Shown here: piece by piece, positions 7,347 through 16,414 of the stretch | Position numbering within the stretch: position 1 is the stretch's first letter | How the letters are laid out: every line of letters starts with the position of its first letter | Assembly: GCF_011516945.1 (NCBI RefSeq) | Contig: NZ_WOTH01000009.1 | Span: forward strand, 1-64,000 | DNA: 64,000 nt | Direction of reading: 5' to 3' | From: Acetobacter estunensis | Lineage (GTDB): Bacteria; Pseudomonadota; Alphaproteobacteria; Acetobacterales; Acetobacteraceae | The notes under the pieces: generated by a model | Database searches by the model: none | Told to the model about the DNA's origin: nothing | Seen by the model: the letters and a program-made list of their open reading frames with translations, nothing else | Made by a program: the position numbers and the translations under genes

Positions 7347-8489
7347 ATGTGGTCAGAGAAAATGCCTGTCGAATTCATCGGATATGTCAGCGCGCGTGAG
7401 CAGACGGAAATCGTCGGACCCTTTGGTCCAGCCGTCGATCCCGTCTATATCGAATCTTCTGCTCTGCTGCATGAACGCGGTGATTTCGACCGTGTGCTGG
7501 TGGCTTTCCATTCCAATTCACCCGACAGCCTGCTCGTGGCCCAGCACGCAGCGTCCGTCACCACACGGCTGGGTCTGCTGATTGCGCATCGACCGGGTTT
7601 TGCTTCCCCCACATTGGCCGCCAGACAATTCGCCACGCTGGACAATCTGACCAACGGGCGCGTGGCCATGCATGTCATCACAGGTGGCAATGATCTCGAA
7701 CTGCAAGCCGATGGCGATCACCTGACCAAAGCCGAGCGCTACGCCCGAGCGGCCGAATACATCCGCATCGTTCGACGGGAATGGGAAAGCAGCACTCCCT
7801 TCGATCACACGGATAAATTCTATCGCTTACATGGCGCGAACTCGGCCATCTTGCCGCACAAATCGGGCAGTATTCCCATTTATTTCGGTGGAGCCTCGGA
7901 AGAGGCTATTGCTGTCACCGCAGAGCAGGCGGACGGATACGCTCTGTGGGGCGAACCTCTTGATGAGGCCGCACAACTGGTCCACCGCGTTCGCACAGCC
8001 GCCGGAAAACAGGGACGCACTCTACGCTTTTCCATTTCCTTTCGGCCCATCATCGCAGATACGGAAAAACAGGCATGGGAACGGGCCGCTGACATTGAAG
8101 CCACGCTCAGGGCACGTCAGGAGCATGAGCGCGAAAAAGGCGGTATCGCCCTTGATCGTCCCGGCACACGCCCCACTCCTGAAACACTTCCCACAAACGA
8201 AGGGTCTCGACGTCTTCAGGCGATTTCATCCCGTGGCACACGCCATGACGAGCGACTGTGGACAGGCGTGGCTCAGGCGACCGGCGGGCGCTGGAACTCG
8301 ACATCACTCGTTGGGACACCCGATCAGGTCGCGGAAAGTCTTCTGCGCTACTACCGTCTTGGCATCGAGACTTTCCTTATCCGGGGTTTCGATCCGATCG
8401 CGGACACGGTTCTCTACGGCCGTGAACTGATCCCACGTGTAAAAGCGCTTGTCGCACAAGAAGAACGCTGTAGCGCCTCCGTCGCCTGA
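7347..8489 (+). CDS. LLM-class FMNH2-dependent monooxygenase, alkanesulfonate monooxygenase-like (SsuD-like)
   Basis: The protein is a bacterial luciferase-like TIM barrel of about 380 residues, the SsuD length. Landmarks include 'VEFIGYVSAREQTE' at the start, 'RLGLLIAHRPGFASPTLAARQFATLDNLTNGR', 'VITGGND', 'HTDKFYRLHGA', 'IPIYFGGASEEAI', 'WGEPLDEA' and 'SLVGTPDQVAESLLRYY'. SsuD enzymes use reduced FMN and oxygen to release sulfite from sulfonates. No flavin reductase gene (SsuE type) lies nearby, so reduced flavin must come from elsewhere. The start is uncertain: 7347 is preferred, 7362 and 7287 are possible. Confidence 0.85.
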   Translation: MWSEKMPVEFIGYVSAREQTEIVGPFGPAVDPVYIESSALLHERGDFDRVLVAFHSNSPDSLLVAQHAASVTTRLGLLIAHRPGFASPTLAARQFATLDNLTNGRVAMHVITGGNDLELQADGDHLTKAERYARAAEYIRIVRREWESSTPFDHTDKFYRLHGANSAILPHKSGSIPIYFGGASEEAIAVTAEQADGYALWGEPLDEAAQLVHRVRTAAGKQGRTLRFSISFRPIIADTEKQAWERAADIEATLRARQEHEREKGGIALDRPGTRPTPETLPTNEGSRRLQAISSRGTRHDERLWTGVAQATGGRWNSTSLVGTPDQVAESLLRYYRLGIETFLIRGFDPIADTVLYGRELIPRVKALVAQEERCSASVA

Positions 8490-8535
8490 GATTCTGCTTT
8501 TTCAATATTTTCGTTTCTTCTTGCCCGGAAATCCA

Positions 8536-10701
8536 ATGATCATGATCCGCACCGGGCTGCGCGCCCTTCTGCTCGCCCCTCTTCCCGGCCTTGCCACGGC
8601 GTATGCCGCAACGCCTCATGCCACGTCGTCTACGGCTGCTGCTCTACCCCACCCAAAAACACATCAACAAAAAGCTCATGCGCCGGTTCAGGGTGGCAAC
8701 GAGACCGTTTCCATCCGGGTGGGCCGCAACGCACCGCGTCTTGCTCGTCATGTGCCGCTGGGTGCATTCGGTAACCGTTCCGAATTCGACACACCTTTTT
8801 CCGTCAGTTCCGTCTCCGCCGCCCGCATTGAGGCCATGCAGGCAAACGATATCAACGACGTCATGCGCTATGAGCCGGGTGTGCAGGCCAATTCCAATGG
8901 AGGGGCCACCGCGTCTGGCTCAAGCGTGCGCGTGCGCGGTCTCAATCTTGACTGGACGAATGGCTACAAGATCGACGGTCTTGCCATTCCTTATTGGTAT
9001 ATCGATCTGCCGGTCGCGAATTTCGACACGATTCAGGTCTTCAAGGGGGCATCCGCCTTCATGTACGGCTTCGGCTCGCCGGGCGGCGTGCTGGACTATC
9101 GCCTCAAGGCGCCTTTGGAAAATCGCAAACTGACACTGGAAGCCGGATATCGTTCGGATTCAATCTTTCGACAGATGCTTGATGTCGGCGGCTCGCTGGA
9201 CAAGGATCATCGGGTGCAGACGCGCCTCGTTTTCGCAAGCGAAGTCGGCGATCAGTACAACAAGGGTTTTCTGCGCAATTTTTCGACATCCTTCACCACC
9301 AATGTGCGTATCACCGACAAACTGCACTGGCATTTCAATACGTTTTACCTGAACACTCTTCAGAAAGGTCTGGTGAACGGCATTCGTGTCGCCAGTGGCG
9401 TGGGCACGGTTCAACCCATCAGTGGACGCACTGCGTTCGGTGCGCAGGGTTCATGGAAAACCAACGACATGAAGCGCTTCAGCACTGGATTTGACTGGGA
9501 GTTTGCAAAAAACTGGAACGCAAGCCTGACCTATGGCTATACGCATCTGGATGAGCGGTTTCCTTCCAGCATGCTGACATTCACAAGCACTGGCGGCAAT
9601 TACATGAGCCAGCCTTTCCAGATGACCCGTGTCCTGACCTACCATCAGGTCGATTTCATGACACAGGGACATTTCGATACAGGCCCGTTGCGCCACGATG
9701 TCGTCATCGGTGTAACGTGGCTCCGACAGATCTTCGATGCGGACGCCAGTTCCGGTGCGGCCTCCGAATACGAATACGGCAATGTGCATTTCAACCGCCC
9801 GTCCCTGACGAGTGCGTCACACTATAATCCACGTATGTATCGCTACATCGATTACCAGCAGGTCGCCCCGTTCTGGAGCGATACCATGACATGGAGAAAA
9901 TGGTCCCTCATGGCCGGGGCTCGCTACACCAATTACATGGAAAACGATTACGCAACGACCGGGGCCCGCACGGCAGCCCATCGGAACAATCCCGTCACCC
10001 CGGTTGTTTCACTGAGCTACAAGCTCAAACCATGGATCAACACCTATTTCAGCTGGGTGCAAGCCATGCAGGCGGGTGGTCAAGCCACTGCCGGCACTGC
10101 CAATTACATGCAGGTCTTCAGCCCCATGCGCAGCGACCAGTATGAACTGGGCGTGAAGGTCCAGCGTAAGACGTTCAGCGGCACGCTCGCGCTCTTTCGC
10201 ATGGACACAGGCGCCGCCTACACCAATGCCCAGAACTATTACGTGCAGGACGGAACATCACGCTATCAGGGTGTGGAAGCTGCGGCTTCGTGGCTCGTGA
10301 CGAAAGACCTGAATATCAACGCAAGCCTGGCTTATCTGGACGCACGTTATGTAAAGGCTGCTGTGGGCTATGCCGGTCACCGGATTGAAGCCGTCGCTCC
10401 TTTTCAGGCGGCCCTGAACGCCGATTACCGCGTTCCCACTGTCAAGGGACTGAGTGTCAATGCGGGCTTCAACTATCTTTCCCGCAGTTGGCTGGATGCC
10501 GCCAACACCATCCGGCTTCCGTCCTACATCGTGGGCAATATCGGCGCGACCTACATCATGCGCGTAAGCGACCACACACTGACATTCCGCGCTGCCGTAG
10601 AAAACATCGGCGGTGTGCGCTACTGGCTCAGCCGTGGCGACAGTCTTTTGTTCGCCGGCGCGCCCCGCACCGTCACGCTCAGCACCCGCTTCGATCTGTA
10701 A
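8536..10701 (+). CDS. TonB-dependent outer-membrane receptor
   Basis: This 721-residue receptor has a signal peptide ('LLLAPLPGLATAYA'), a TonB-box-like 'ETVSIRV' after the leader, a plug domain ('EFDTPFSVSSVSAARIEAMQANDINDV', 'GSSVRVRGLNLDWTNGYKIDGL', 'VFKGASAFMYGFGSPGGVLDY') and a C-terminal barrel ending 'TVTLSTRFDL' with the terminal Phe-x-Leu signature. The start at 8536 has GGAA upstream and lies 46 bp after the monooxygenase stop, in the same direction. The plug resembles ferric-siderophore receptors, but the neighbours suggest an organosulfur ligand. Both readings are inference. Confidence 0.92.
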   Translation: MIMIRTGLRALLLAPLPGLATAYAATPHATSSTAAALPHPKTHQQKAHAPVQGGNETVSIRVGRNAPRLARHVPLGAFGNRSEFDTPFSVSSVSAARIEAMQANDINDVMRYEPGVQANSNGGATASGSSVRVRGLNLDWTNGYKIDGLAIPYWYIDLPVANFDTIQVFKGASAFMYGFGSPGGVLDYRLKAPLENRKLTLEAGYRSDSIFRQMLDVGGSLDKDHRVQTRLVFASEVGDQYNKGFLRNFSTSFTTNVRITDKLHWHFNTFYLNTLQKGLVNGIRVASGVGTVQPISGRTAFGAQGSWKTNDMKRFSTGFDWEFAKNWNASLTYGYTHLDERFPSSMLTFTSTGGNYMSQPFQMTRVLTYHQVDFMTQGHFDTGPLRHDVVIGVTWLRQIFDADASSGAASEYEYGNVHFNRPSLTSASHYNPRMYRYIDYQQVAPFWSDTMTWRKWSLMAGARYTNYMENDYATTGARTAAHRNNPVTPVVSLSYKLKPWINTYFSWVQAMQAGGQATAGTANYMQVFSPMRSDQYELGVKVQRKTFSGTLALFRMDTGAAYTNAQNYYVQDGTSRYQGVEAAASWLVTKDLNINASLAYLDARYVKAAVGYAGHRIEAVAPFQAALNADYRVPTVKGLSVNAGFNYLSRSWLDAANTIRLPSYIVGNIGATYIMRVSDHTLTFRAAVENIGGVRYWLSRGDSLLFAGAPRTVTLSTRFDL

Positions 10702-10732
10702 CGTGCCCCGGCCCTCTCGCCGGAGGTGAAAC

Positions 10733-10759
10733 ATGGCTGTGCCATCCCTTCATTTCTGA
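10733..10759 (+). other. Possible 8-codon leader ORF with strong ribosome binding site
   Basis: GGAGGTGAAAC directly precedes ATG GCT GTG CCA TCC CTT CAT TTC TGA. The site is stronger than those of the flanking genes, and the ORF lies in the 186-bp gap between the receptor and the yellow-like gene. It may be chance or a translated leader. Confidence 0.25.
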
Positions 10760-10887
10760 CAAAACGGCCCACCAACGTGCATACGCTGCAACGGTGCCGC
10801 GCAAAGCGTTCGTCCGGCGATATGTGGCCGCCTGCCGTCTTTCCCGTTATGGCTGATCCGAACAGTCAGGCCGCTGAGGATCCTCGC

Positions 10888-12051
10888 ATGTCGGAAAACC
10901 GCTTTCATAAACCCTGTCTTCCCTTCTGGATGAAAGCCGGACTTCTGGCGGCCTCATGCCTTCTTTCCACCACCCCGGCCGCCCATGCTGCCGACAGCGT
11001 CGATCATGGCGCCGCACCTTCCGGCAATGTCACGGTCGTTGCCCGTTTCGCTCACGCGCAACCTTCCGGCATTGCCCGCCTGCCCGACGGGCGCGTCGTG
11101 TTGTCCTTCCCCACCAGCGCACAGGCACATCCGGGTCCGGTCCTCGCCGTGTGGCATGGCGACACAAAACTGACGGCCTTTCCCGACGCCAATGCACAGA
11201 AAGACCTGATCTCTCCGCTCGGTATGACAGTGGACGGTCATGGACGGCTGTGGGTCATCGATGAAGGATCTGTCGCCGGGCAGACGACACCGCAGACACC
11301 CGCCATCGTGCTGATTGATCCGGTCGCCAATCGCATCGTGCGCCGTTTTGCACTCGCCGCTCCGGTGGTGCGTGCGGACAGTCACATCAATGATCTGCGC
11401 GTGGACCTGACACATGGCACGGAAGGAACGGTCTTCATTTCCGATTCCTCCCAAACGGTGCATCCGGCCATCATCGTACTCGACATCGCCTCCGGACAGG
11501 CACGACGACTGCTGGCCGATGACCGCAGCGTCAGCGCCGCACCCGGCCATGTCATGGAAGTGGACGGTAAACTGTTTCGCTACGATCCGGACCATCCCGC
11601 CATGCCGCAGGGCGGCATAAACGGGATCGGGCTGAGCCGCGATTCCACGCGTCTGTTCTGGTCGCCCTTCTCCTCACGCCGTCTCTACAGCGCGCCCACC
11701 GCCGTGCTGGCCGATCCGGATGTGAAGCCCGCTGATCTCGCGCAAGCCGTGCATGACGAAGGCGAAGTCGGTGTCGTGGACGGTATCTTTACTGCGACCG
11801 ACGGCAGTTTCTACATGGCGGACGAAGAACGGCATGGCATCACCCGTCGTGCGCCAGATGGCGCGCTCACCCTGGTCGCGCACGATCCCCGTCTGATCGC
11901 GCCCGACAGCATCGCTCCGGATGGCACCAGTGGCCTGCTGATGACGGTAGGTCAGTGGGCGCGTCTGCCCGCTTTTCACAACGGACGCGACATGCAGGAA
12001 CGGCCCTACATTCTTGTGCGGATCACTCAAAAAAAATTAATTAAAATATAA
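10888..12051 (+). CDS. Secreted yellow/major-royal-jelly-family beta-propeller protein
   Basis: A signal peptide ('MKAGLLAASCLLSTTPAAHA') is followed by a six-bladed propeller of the MRJP/yellow type: 'QPSGIARLPDGRVVLSFP', 'SPLGMTVDGHGRLWVIDEG', 'DLRVDLTHGTEGTVFISDSS', 'GINGIGLSRDSTRLFWSPFSSRRLYSAPT', 'GTFTATDGSFYMADEERHGI'-like blade. Such proteins are frequent in acetic acid bacteria and their substrate is unknown. The start at 10888 has AGGA 7 nt upstream; the longer frame to 10726 lacks support. The last seven or so residues (QKKLIKI) are AT-rich, unlike the rest, and end where the foreign segment begins. The original C-terminus may have been replaced. Confidence 0.85.
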   Translation: MSENRFHKPCLPFWMKAGLLAASCLLSTTPAAHAADSVDHGAAPSGNVTVVARFAHAQPSGIARLPDGRVVLSFPTSAQAHPGPVLAVWHGDTKLTAFPDANAQKDLISPLGMTVDGHGRLWVIDEGSVAGQTTPQTPAIVLIDPVANRIVRRFALAAPVVRADSHINDLRVDLTHGTEGTVFISDSSQTVHPAIIVLDIASGQARRLLADDRSVSAAPGHVMEVDGKLFRYDPDHPAMPQGGINGIGLSRDSTRLFWSPFSSRRLYSAPTAVLADPDVKPADLAQAVHDEGEVGVVDGIFTATDGSFYMADEERHGITRRAPDGALTLVAHDPRLIAPDSIAPDGTSGLLMTVGQWARLPAFHNGRDMQERPYILVRITQKKLIKI

Positions 12052-13486
12052 TTTTTTTCTTCAGATTTGACAAACCTAACGCTTTTTGAATTTGACCATT
12101 CAAATTCATGCCTGCTCGATAATCGCTAGGAGTCTTAGGGATAGTAATATTCATCAATCCCCCATAATCTTCATCCGCCTCCATAACAATATGATTTTTA
12201 TTGGACTTCTTAATATAACCATGTCGTAAAAGGAAATCAGAAACTCTCACTGAAAGATTTTCATTATCAGAGGTCGAATTTTTTATTTCATCTAGGATTT
12301 TCTTTAATCCTTTGGATTTACCTTTATACGCAGATATACGGGAAAAAATATATCTCGATCGACTATCCAAATCAGAAATAGCATTATCAGACTTACATAT
12401 ATCTGAAATATACTTTAATCTGTCAATTATTTCTCCATCATACAACTCTTGTATATTTTGAAATGGAAATATCTTTTCATGCACTTCATTTTTTCTCTCT
12501 TGTATATATTCATTTGAATTCGATCTTTTTTCATCTTCTAATTGCAGTATTTTTTCACGAAGAGTCTTGATTTCCTCTTCATAAAATACTTTCTCATTAA
12601 TGTCGTCTGATTGCATACGTGATCGTAAAACACACTCCTGTAAATCAGCCCAATCCCATCCTTCTGACGGCAATTGATTTCTAATTTTTTTAGAAAAATT
12701 GCATATAGATTCAAATAATTTTCTAGGATTCTGCTCACCTCTATTTATATAAAATATTTTTATCACTTCTCCACTTGGTAAAACCACGGCCACATCACCT
12801 CTTGCAACCTGCAATCTTTCCTTTCCTTCATTTGCTATCACAGAAAACTCTCTATTAGGTTCTACCACTATATGTGCGATACCTCCTAAATCAAAAGCCA
12901 TACGTTCTATCACAGAACGCTTCCAAAACCACCGTTCACTATTAACTGAAGATATATAAACAACAGGGAGACAAGAAGTTACGCCGCCAGAAAACAATAG
13001 TCTTGCTTTATCTACATCCTCATTTCCATTACACAACCATATTGGCTGATCTTGAACTTGAAAAAAATTATCATTCCCACCCCAATTCATCTTCAATATA
13101 TTTTCTAGGAAATAAGGCTTTTTTGGAAATTCTATTTTTGTCCCAATTTTTTGTGCGATACATGTACTTCTGAAGCGCAAAAGGTTCGGCTGAGATGGCA
13201 GCAAAGCTTGCTTATACACTACTTCCGTTCGCCAAATCCGCTCATCATTATCTGGAAAATTATGTCTAAAACCTATTCCATTCAAAAATCCGTCTTTCTT
13301 CACCTCCCTAATTTGCAACTCCTCTCCATTTTCTCCAATAATGTCTCCACAATCCTTATAAATATCTACAATTCTATTTTCTTGTAAAATGCAACTATTT
13401 TTATTTCCACTTAACCACAAAACCATTTGCTCTACAAACTCTTCTTCAGTGATTGTTTTTACAGGAATTTCTGTCGCAAAAAACAT
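12041..13486 (-). CDS. AT-rich orphan protein with possible HicA-like C-terminal domain (function unknown)
   Basis: This 481-residue protein is strongly AT-rich and Lys/Asn/Ile-rich, unlike every neighbour, and I do not recognise it as a named family. It has no signal peptide or membrane segment. Residues 173-209 ('LPVVYISS...GGIAHIVVEP') form a hydrophobic beta-rich core, and 300-340 are a probable coiled coil ('EEEIKTLREKILQLEDEKR'). Residues 412-475 resemble the HicA mRNA-interferase fold: a helix ending 'FLLRHGYIKKSNKNHIV' (His432 at the catalytic position), then 'NITIP' and 'MNLNGQIQKALGLS'. AGGGG lies 6 nt before the start, 18 bp after the trhO stop on the same strand. The HicA resemblance is by eye. 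Confidence 0.75.
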   Translation of the reverse strand: MFFATEIPVKTITEEEFVEQMVLWLSGNKNSCILQENRIVDIYKDCGDIIGENGEELQIREVKKDGFLNGIGFRHNFPDNDERIWRTEVVYKQALLPSQPNLLRFRSTCIAQKIGTKIEFPKKPYFLENILKMNWGGNDNFFQVQDQPIWLCNGNEDVDKARLLFSGGVTSCLPVVYISSVNSERWFWKRSVIERMAFDLGGIAHIVVEPNREFSVIANEGKERLQVARGDVAVVLPSGEVIKIFYINRGEQNPRKLFESICNFSKKIRNQLPSEGWDWADLQECVLRSRMQSDDINEKVFYEEEIKTLREKILQLEDEKRSNSNEYIQERKNEVHEKIFPFQNIQELYDGEIIDRLKYISDICKSDNAISDLDSRSRYIFSRISAYKGKSKGLKKILDEIKNSTSDNENLSVRVSDFLLRHGYIKKSNKNHIVMEADEDYGGLMNITIPKTPSDYRAGMNLNGQIQKALGLSNLKKKIIF

Positions 13487-13504
13487 TTTTTGCCCCTTTA
13501 AAAC

Positions 13505-14425
13505 TTAAGATATAGTTTTGTTTTGTTTCATCTGCTGCTCGCGCGCGGCGTAGCGCTGGCGCTGCGTGTCCGTGCGTTCGTCATGACAGGCGGAACAGCT
13601 CACGCCTTCTTCATAAAGCGGCGAGCGTTTGTCCTCTTCGCTGATCGGACGGCGGCAGGCGTGGCAGAGATCGTACTGCCCCTGCTTCAGGCCGTGCGTC
13701 ACCGTCACTCTCTTGTCAAAGACGAAACACTCTCCATCCCACAGACTTTCAGCCTCGGGGATGGTCTCCAGATAATTCAGGATACCGCCGCGCAGATGAT
13801 AGACTGCGTCCACGCCTTCCTTCTTCGCCAGTGCCGTTGATTTCTCGCAGCGGATGCCGCCTGTGCAGAACATCGCCACCTTGGGCATGCGGCCCTGCGC
13901 AGCCAGTTCGTCACGACGCTTGCGAAACCACTCCGGAAACTCCCGGAACGTAGCGATATCGGGATCGACCGCACCACGAAACGTCCCCACCGCCACCTCG
14001 TAATCGTTGCGGGTGTCGATCACGAGCGTATCCGGGTCCGAAATCAGCTCATTCCACGCCGAAGGCTCGACATAGGTGCCCACCACCGCGCGGGGATCGA
14101 TATCCGGCTCCCCCATGGTGACGATCTCACGCTTGAGCCGCACTTTCATGCGCCCGAACGGCATCTCGGCGGCGCGGGATTCGCGCACGCCCAGATCGGC
14201 GCATCCCGGCAAAGCACGGATATGCGTCAGCACCTGCTCCATAGCTTCATCGCTTCCGGCGATGGTGCCGTTGATGCCTTCATGCGCCAGCAGAAGCGTG
14301 CCCTTCACACCGAGCGAACAACACAGCTTCGCCAACGGCTGACGCAGCGCCTCGTGGTTGGCAAAAGGAGTGAAACGATAAAGCGCCACCACTCTCACGG
14401 GCAGCAGAGTGTCGTCGGTCATCAT
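13505..14425 (-). CDS. trhO: tRNA uridine(34) hydroxylase (rhodanese family)
   Basis: TrhO (YceA) hydroxylates U34 in tRNAs on the way to 5-(carboxy)methoxyuridine. This 306-residue protein has the N-terminal ferredoxin-like domain ('[18 protein letters not shown]', '[10 protein letters not shown]'), the rhodanese domain with active Cys187 in '[14 protein letters not shown]', and a C-terminal pair of CxxC motifs ('CHAC', 'CSAC'). It starts inside the end of the upstream ABC ATPase gene (4-nt overlap). The last residues (KQNKTIS) are AT-rich and abut the foreign orphan gene, suggesting the 3' end was rebuilt at the insertion junction. Confidence 0.93.
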   Translation of the reverse strand: MMTDDTLLPVRVVALYRFTPFANHEALRQPLAKLCCSLGVKGTLLLAHEGINGTIAGSDEAMEQVLTHIRALPGCADLGVRESRAAEMPFGRMKVRLKREIVTMGEPDIDPRAVVGTYVEPSAWNELISDPDTLVIDTRNDYEVAVGTFRGAVDPDIATFREFPEWFRKRRDELAAQGRMPKVAMFCTGGIRCEKSTALAKKEGVDAVYHLRGGILNYLETIPEAESLWDGECFVFDKRVTVTHGLKQGQYDLCHACRRPISEEDKRSPLYEEGVSCSACHDERTDTQRQRYAAREQQMKQNKTIS

Positions 14426-15258
14426 AGTTCCATGGCTTTTTCATAGGCAGCGAGGACATCGGCCGCCGGACCGTCCATCCGCACCGCGCCCCCTTCCAGC
14501 CAGATCACGCGGGTGCACCACTCCGCCAGCACTGGCAAGGAATGAGACGTCAGCACAAGGATATCCGCTCCCTTCACTACACCCGCAAGCCGTGCCCGCG
14601 CCTTGTCCTGAAAGGCGGCATCGCCCGCCATGAACCACTCGTCCATCAGCAGGATCTGGGGAGCGATAGCAGTGGCCAGACCGAACCCCAGCCGGACGGT
14701 CATACCCGAGGAATAAAGCCGTACAGGCAGATCCATGAATTCGCCCAGTCCGGCAAACGCCTCCACATCCGCTTCCAGCGCACGCAACTGCGCCGGACGC
14801 AACGCCTTGTGCTGGGCGTGCAGGGCGATGTTCTCGCGCCCCGTCAATTCCGGGTTCATGCCGGAATTGGGGTTGATGAGCGTCTCGACCGTGCCATGGA
14901 CAGTCACCATGCCCGGCATCGCGACGTAGATTCCGCCCAGCACGCGCAGCAGGGTCGTCTTGCCAGCGCCATTATGCCCCACCAGCCCCACACGTTCCCC
15001 GCTGTCCATGGACAGCGACAGATCGTTGAGCGCCCGCACATGCAGCACACCCGCGGCGTCGTGAATCTCGCCTCCGGTGCGATGACCGGACGCCTGCGTC
15101 TCAAGCGGTTTCTTCAACCTCCGCAGCAGGGTCTTTTTCAGCGAGCGCGAGCCGCCATGAAAGATTGGGAAATCCAGCGTCAGATGGGAGAGCCGGATAA
15201 AAGGCTTTTCCTCATCCTGCGCGCCCCTGACTGGCAAAATATCGGTCATCGTGCCCAT
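14422..15258 (-). CDS. ABC exporter ATP-binding protein, capsule/O-antigen type (KpsT/Wzt-like)
   Basis: This 278-residue ATPase has Walker A 'GHNGAGKTT', the family's '[12 protein letters not shown]', signature '[11 protein letters not shown]', Walker B 'ILLMDEW' and switch His in 'LTSHSLPVL'. 'YSSGM' in place of LSGGQ is typical of polysaccharide and teichoic-acid exporters. The extended N-terminus before Walker A also fits that group. It starts 6 bp after the permease stop and overlaps trhO by 4 nt. No Wzt-like carbohydrate-binding C-terminal domain is present. Confidence 0.9.
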   Translation of the reverse strand: MGTMTDILPVRGAQDEEKPFIRLSHLTLDFPIFHGGSRSLKKTLLRRLKKPLETQASGHRTGGEIHDAAGVLHVRALNDLSLSMDSGERVGLVGHNGAGKTTLLRVLGGIYVAMPGMVTVHGTVETLINPNSGMNPELTGRENIALHAQHKALRPAQLRALEADVEAFAGLGEFMDLPVRLYSSGMTVRLGFGLATAIAPQILLMDEWFMAGDAAFQDKARARLAGVVKGADILVLTSHSLPVLAEWCTRVIWLEGGAVRMDGPAADVLAAYEKAMEL

Positions 15259-15264
15259 ACGCCC

Positions 15265-16188
15265 CTACAGCCAGAACGCCAGCCGAGGCCGCGACCGCGA
15301 GAAGACGAAGAAACCCGCCGCCCAGAGCAAACCGCTCAACCCGAGCGCCACACTCCAGATGAGCAGTGAGGGCATATGACCCGTCAACGGCGCCCGCACG
15401 ATTTCAAGCAGTGAATAGAACGGATTGAAGATCAGCCACCACCCGCGCTCACCAAGCTGGCTGGCGTTCCATATGATTGGCGTGACGTAGAACGCCACCT
15501 GCACCGCACTGCTCACGATCGGCGGTATATCGCGGTACCGCGCGGCAATGGACCCGAGCAGCAGGCAGAACGCGAACGCATTGATGCCCCACACCAGCAG
15601 GCCCGGCAGAGCCAGAAACGCCACAGGGCCGGGCAACAGCCCGAAGATCAGATAGACCCCGATCGGCACGATAATGTTGTAGCCGAACGTCACGCCGTTG
15701 CGCACCATCACCCGCAGCGCCTGAAGCGAGAACGGCAGGCGCGTGGCCCGGATGGAGGACGCCGCGCTGATGAAGCACATGCAGGCTTCCTGCGTGATGG
15801 ACGCGATGCCCACCTGCCACAGGATCATGGAGATGGAGAGATAGGGCAGGTAGTCGCGCAGCACGAGATGGAACAACTGGCCATAAATGCCCCCCATCGC
15901 GCCGATCATGATGGCCGTGCCCAGCGTGAGCCATAGCGGACCGAACGTGGAGCCACGGAACTGCAACCGGATATCGAGCAACCCCAGCGAGACCGCCAGT
16001 CGCCACAGATGCAGCCCTTCCGCGATGTCTTCGAGCGCCAGCACTACCCGACGGCGGGGCAGCGCGCGCAGACGACGCACCATGGGCGGAACCGTCTGCA
16101 CGCGCACAGGCGCCAGCAGCACATCGGAGGATGAGCCGCCGTCCTTATCCTGTGAGGCCACGGGTGGCTGACCGGAAGGGATGTTCAT
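15265..16188 (-). CDS. ABC-2 type exporter permease, polysaccharide type
   Basis: This 307-residue permease of the KpsM/Wzm/TagG type has about six membrane helices after a 60-residue cytoplasmic start ('LGLLDIRLQFRGSTFGPLWLTLG' is the conserved 'R.k.s.lGplWl' entry). The C-terminal part reads 'YVTPIIWNASQL', 'NPFYSLLEIVRAPLTG'. Start ATG at 16188 has GAAGG close upstream. The longer frame to 16566 has no support and would cross the divergent promoter region. It pairs with the ATPase downstream. No glycosyltransferase cluster adjoins, so the exported glycan is unknown. Confidence 0.88.
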   Translation of the reverse strand: MNIPSGQPPVASQDKDGGSSSDVLLAPVRVQTVPPMVRRLRALPRRRVVLALEDIAEGLHLWRLAVSLGLLDIRLQFRGSTFGPLWLTLGTAIMIGAMGGIYGQLFHLVLRDYLPYLSISMILWQVGIASITQEACMCFISAASSIRATRLPFSLQALRVMVRNGVTFGYNIIVPIGVYLIFGLLPGPVAFLALPGLLVWGINAFAFCLLLGSIAARYRDIPPIVSSAVQVAFYVTPIIWNASQLGERGWWLIFNPFYSLLEIVRAPLTGHMPSLLIWSVALGLSGLLWAAGFFVFSRSRPRLAFWL

Positions 16189-16414
16189 GGGCCTTCGCGT
16201 AGCCCATCCGGACAGCCCGCGGCAACTGTGCATCCCTCTCCGTTCAGTGACGTAGGGAGCGTCGCCTCTGCCACGTTCGGGCCACAATCGCGTCACAGAT
16301 TTGCAGCCATGAACCGCAGCGTCTGCAACGACGCCCGGAGAATCCAGACAAACCACGTGCAATCGACAGCAACGGGCAGTATTCCTGTCACCGGAATCAG
16401 AGACGAGAGCGGAG

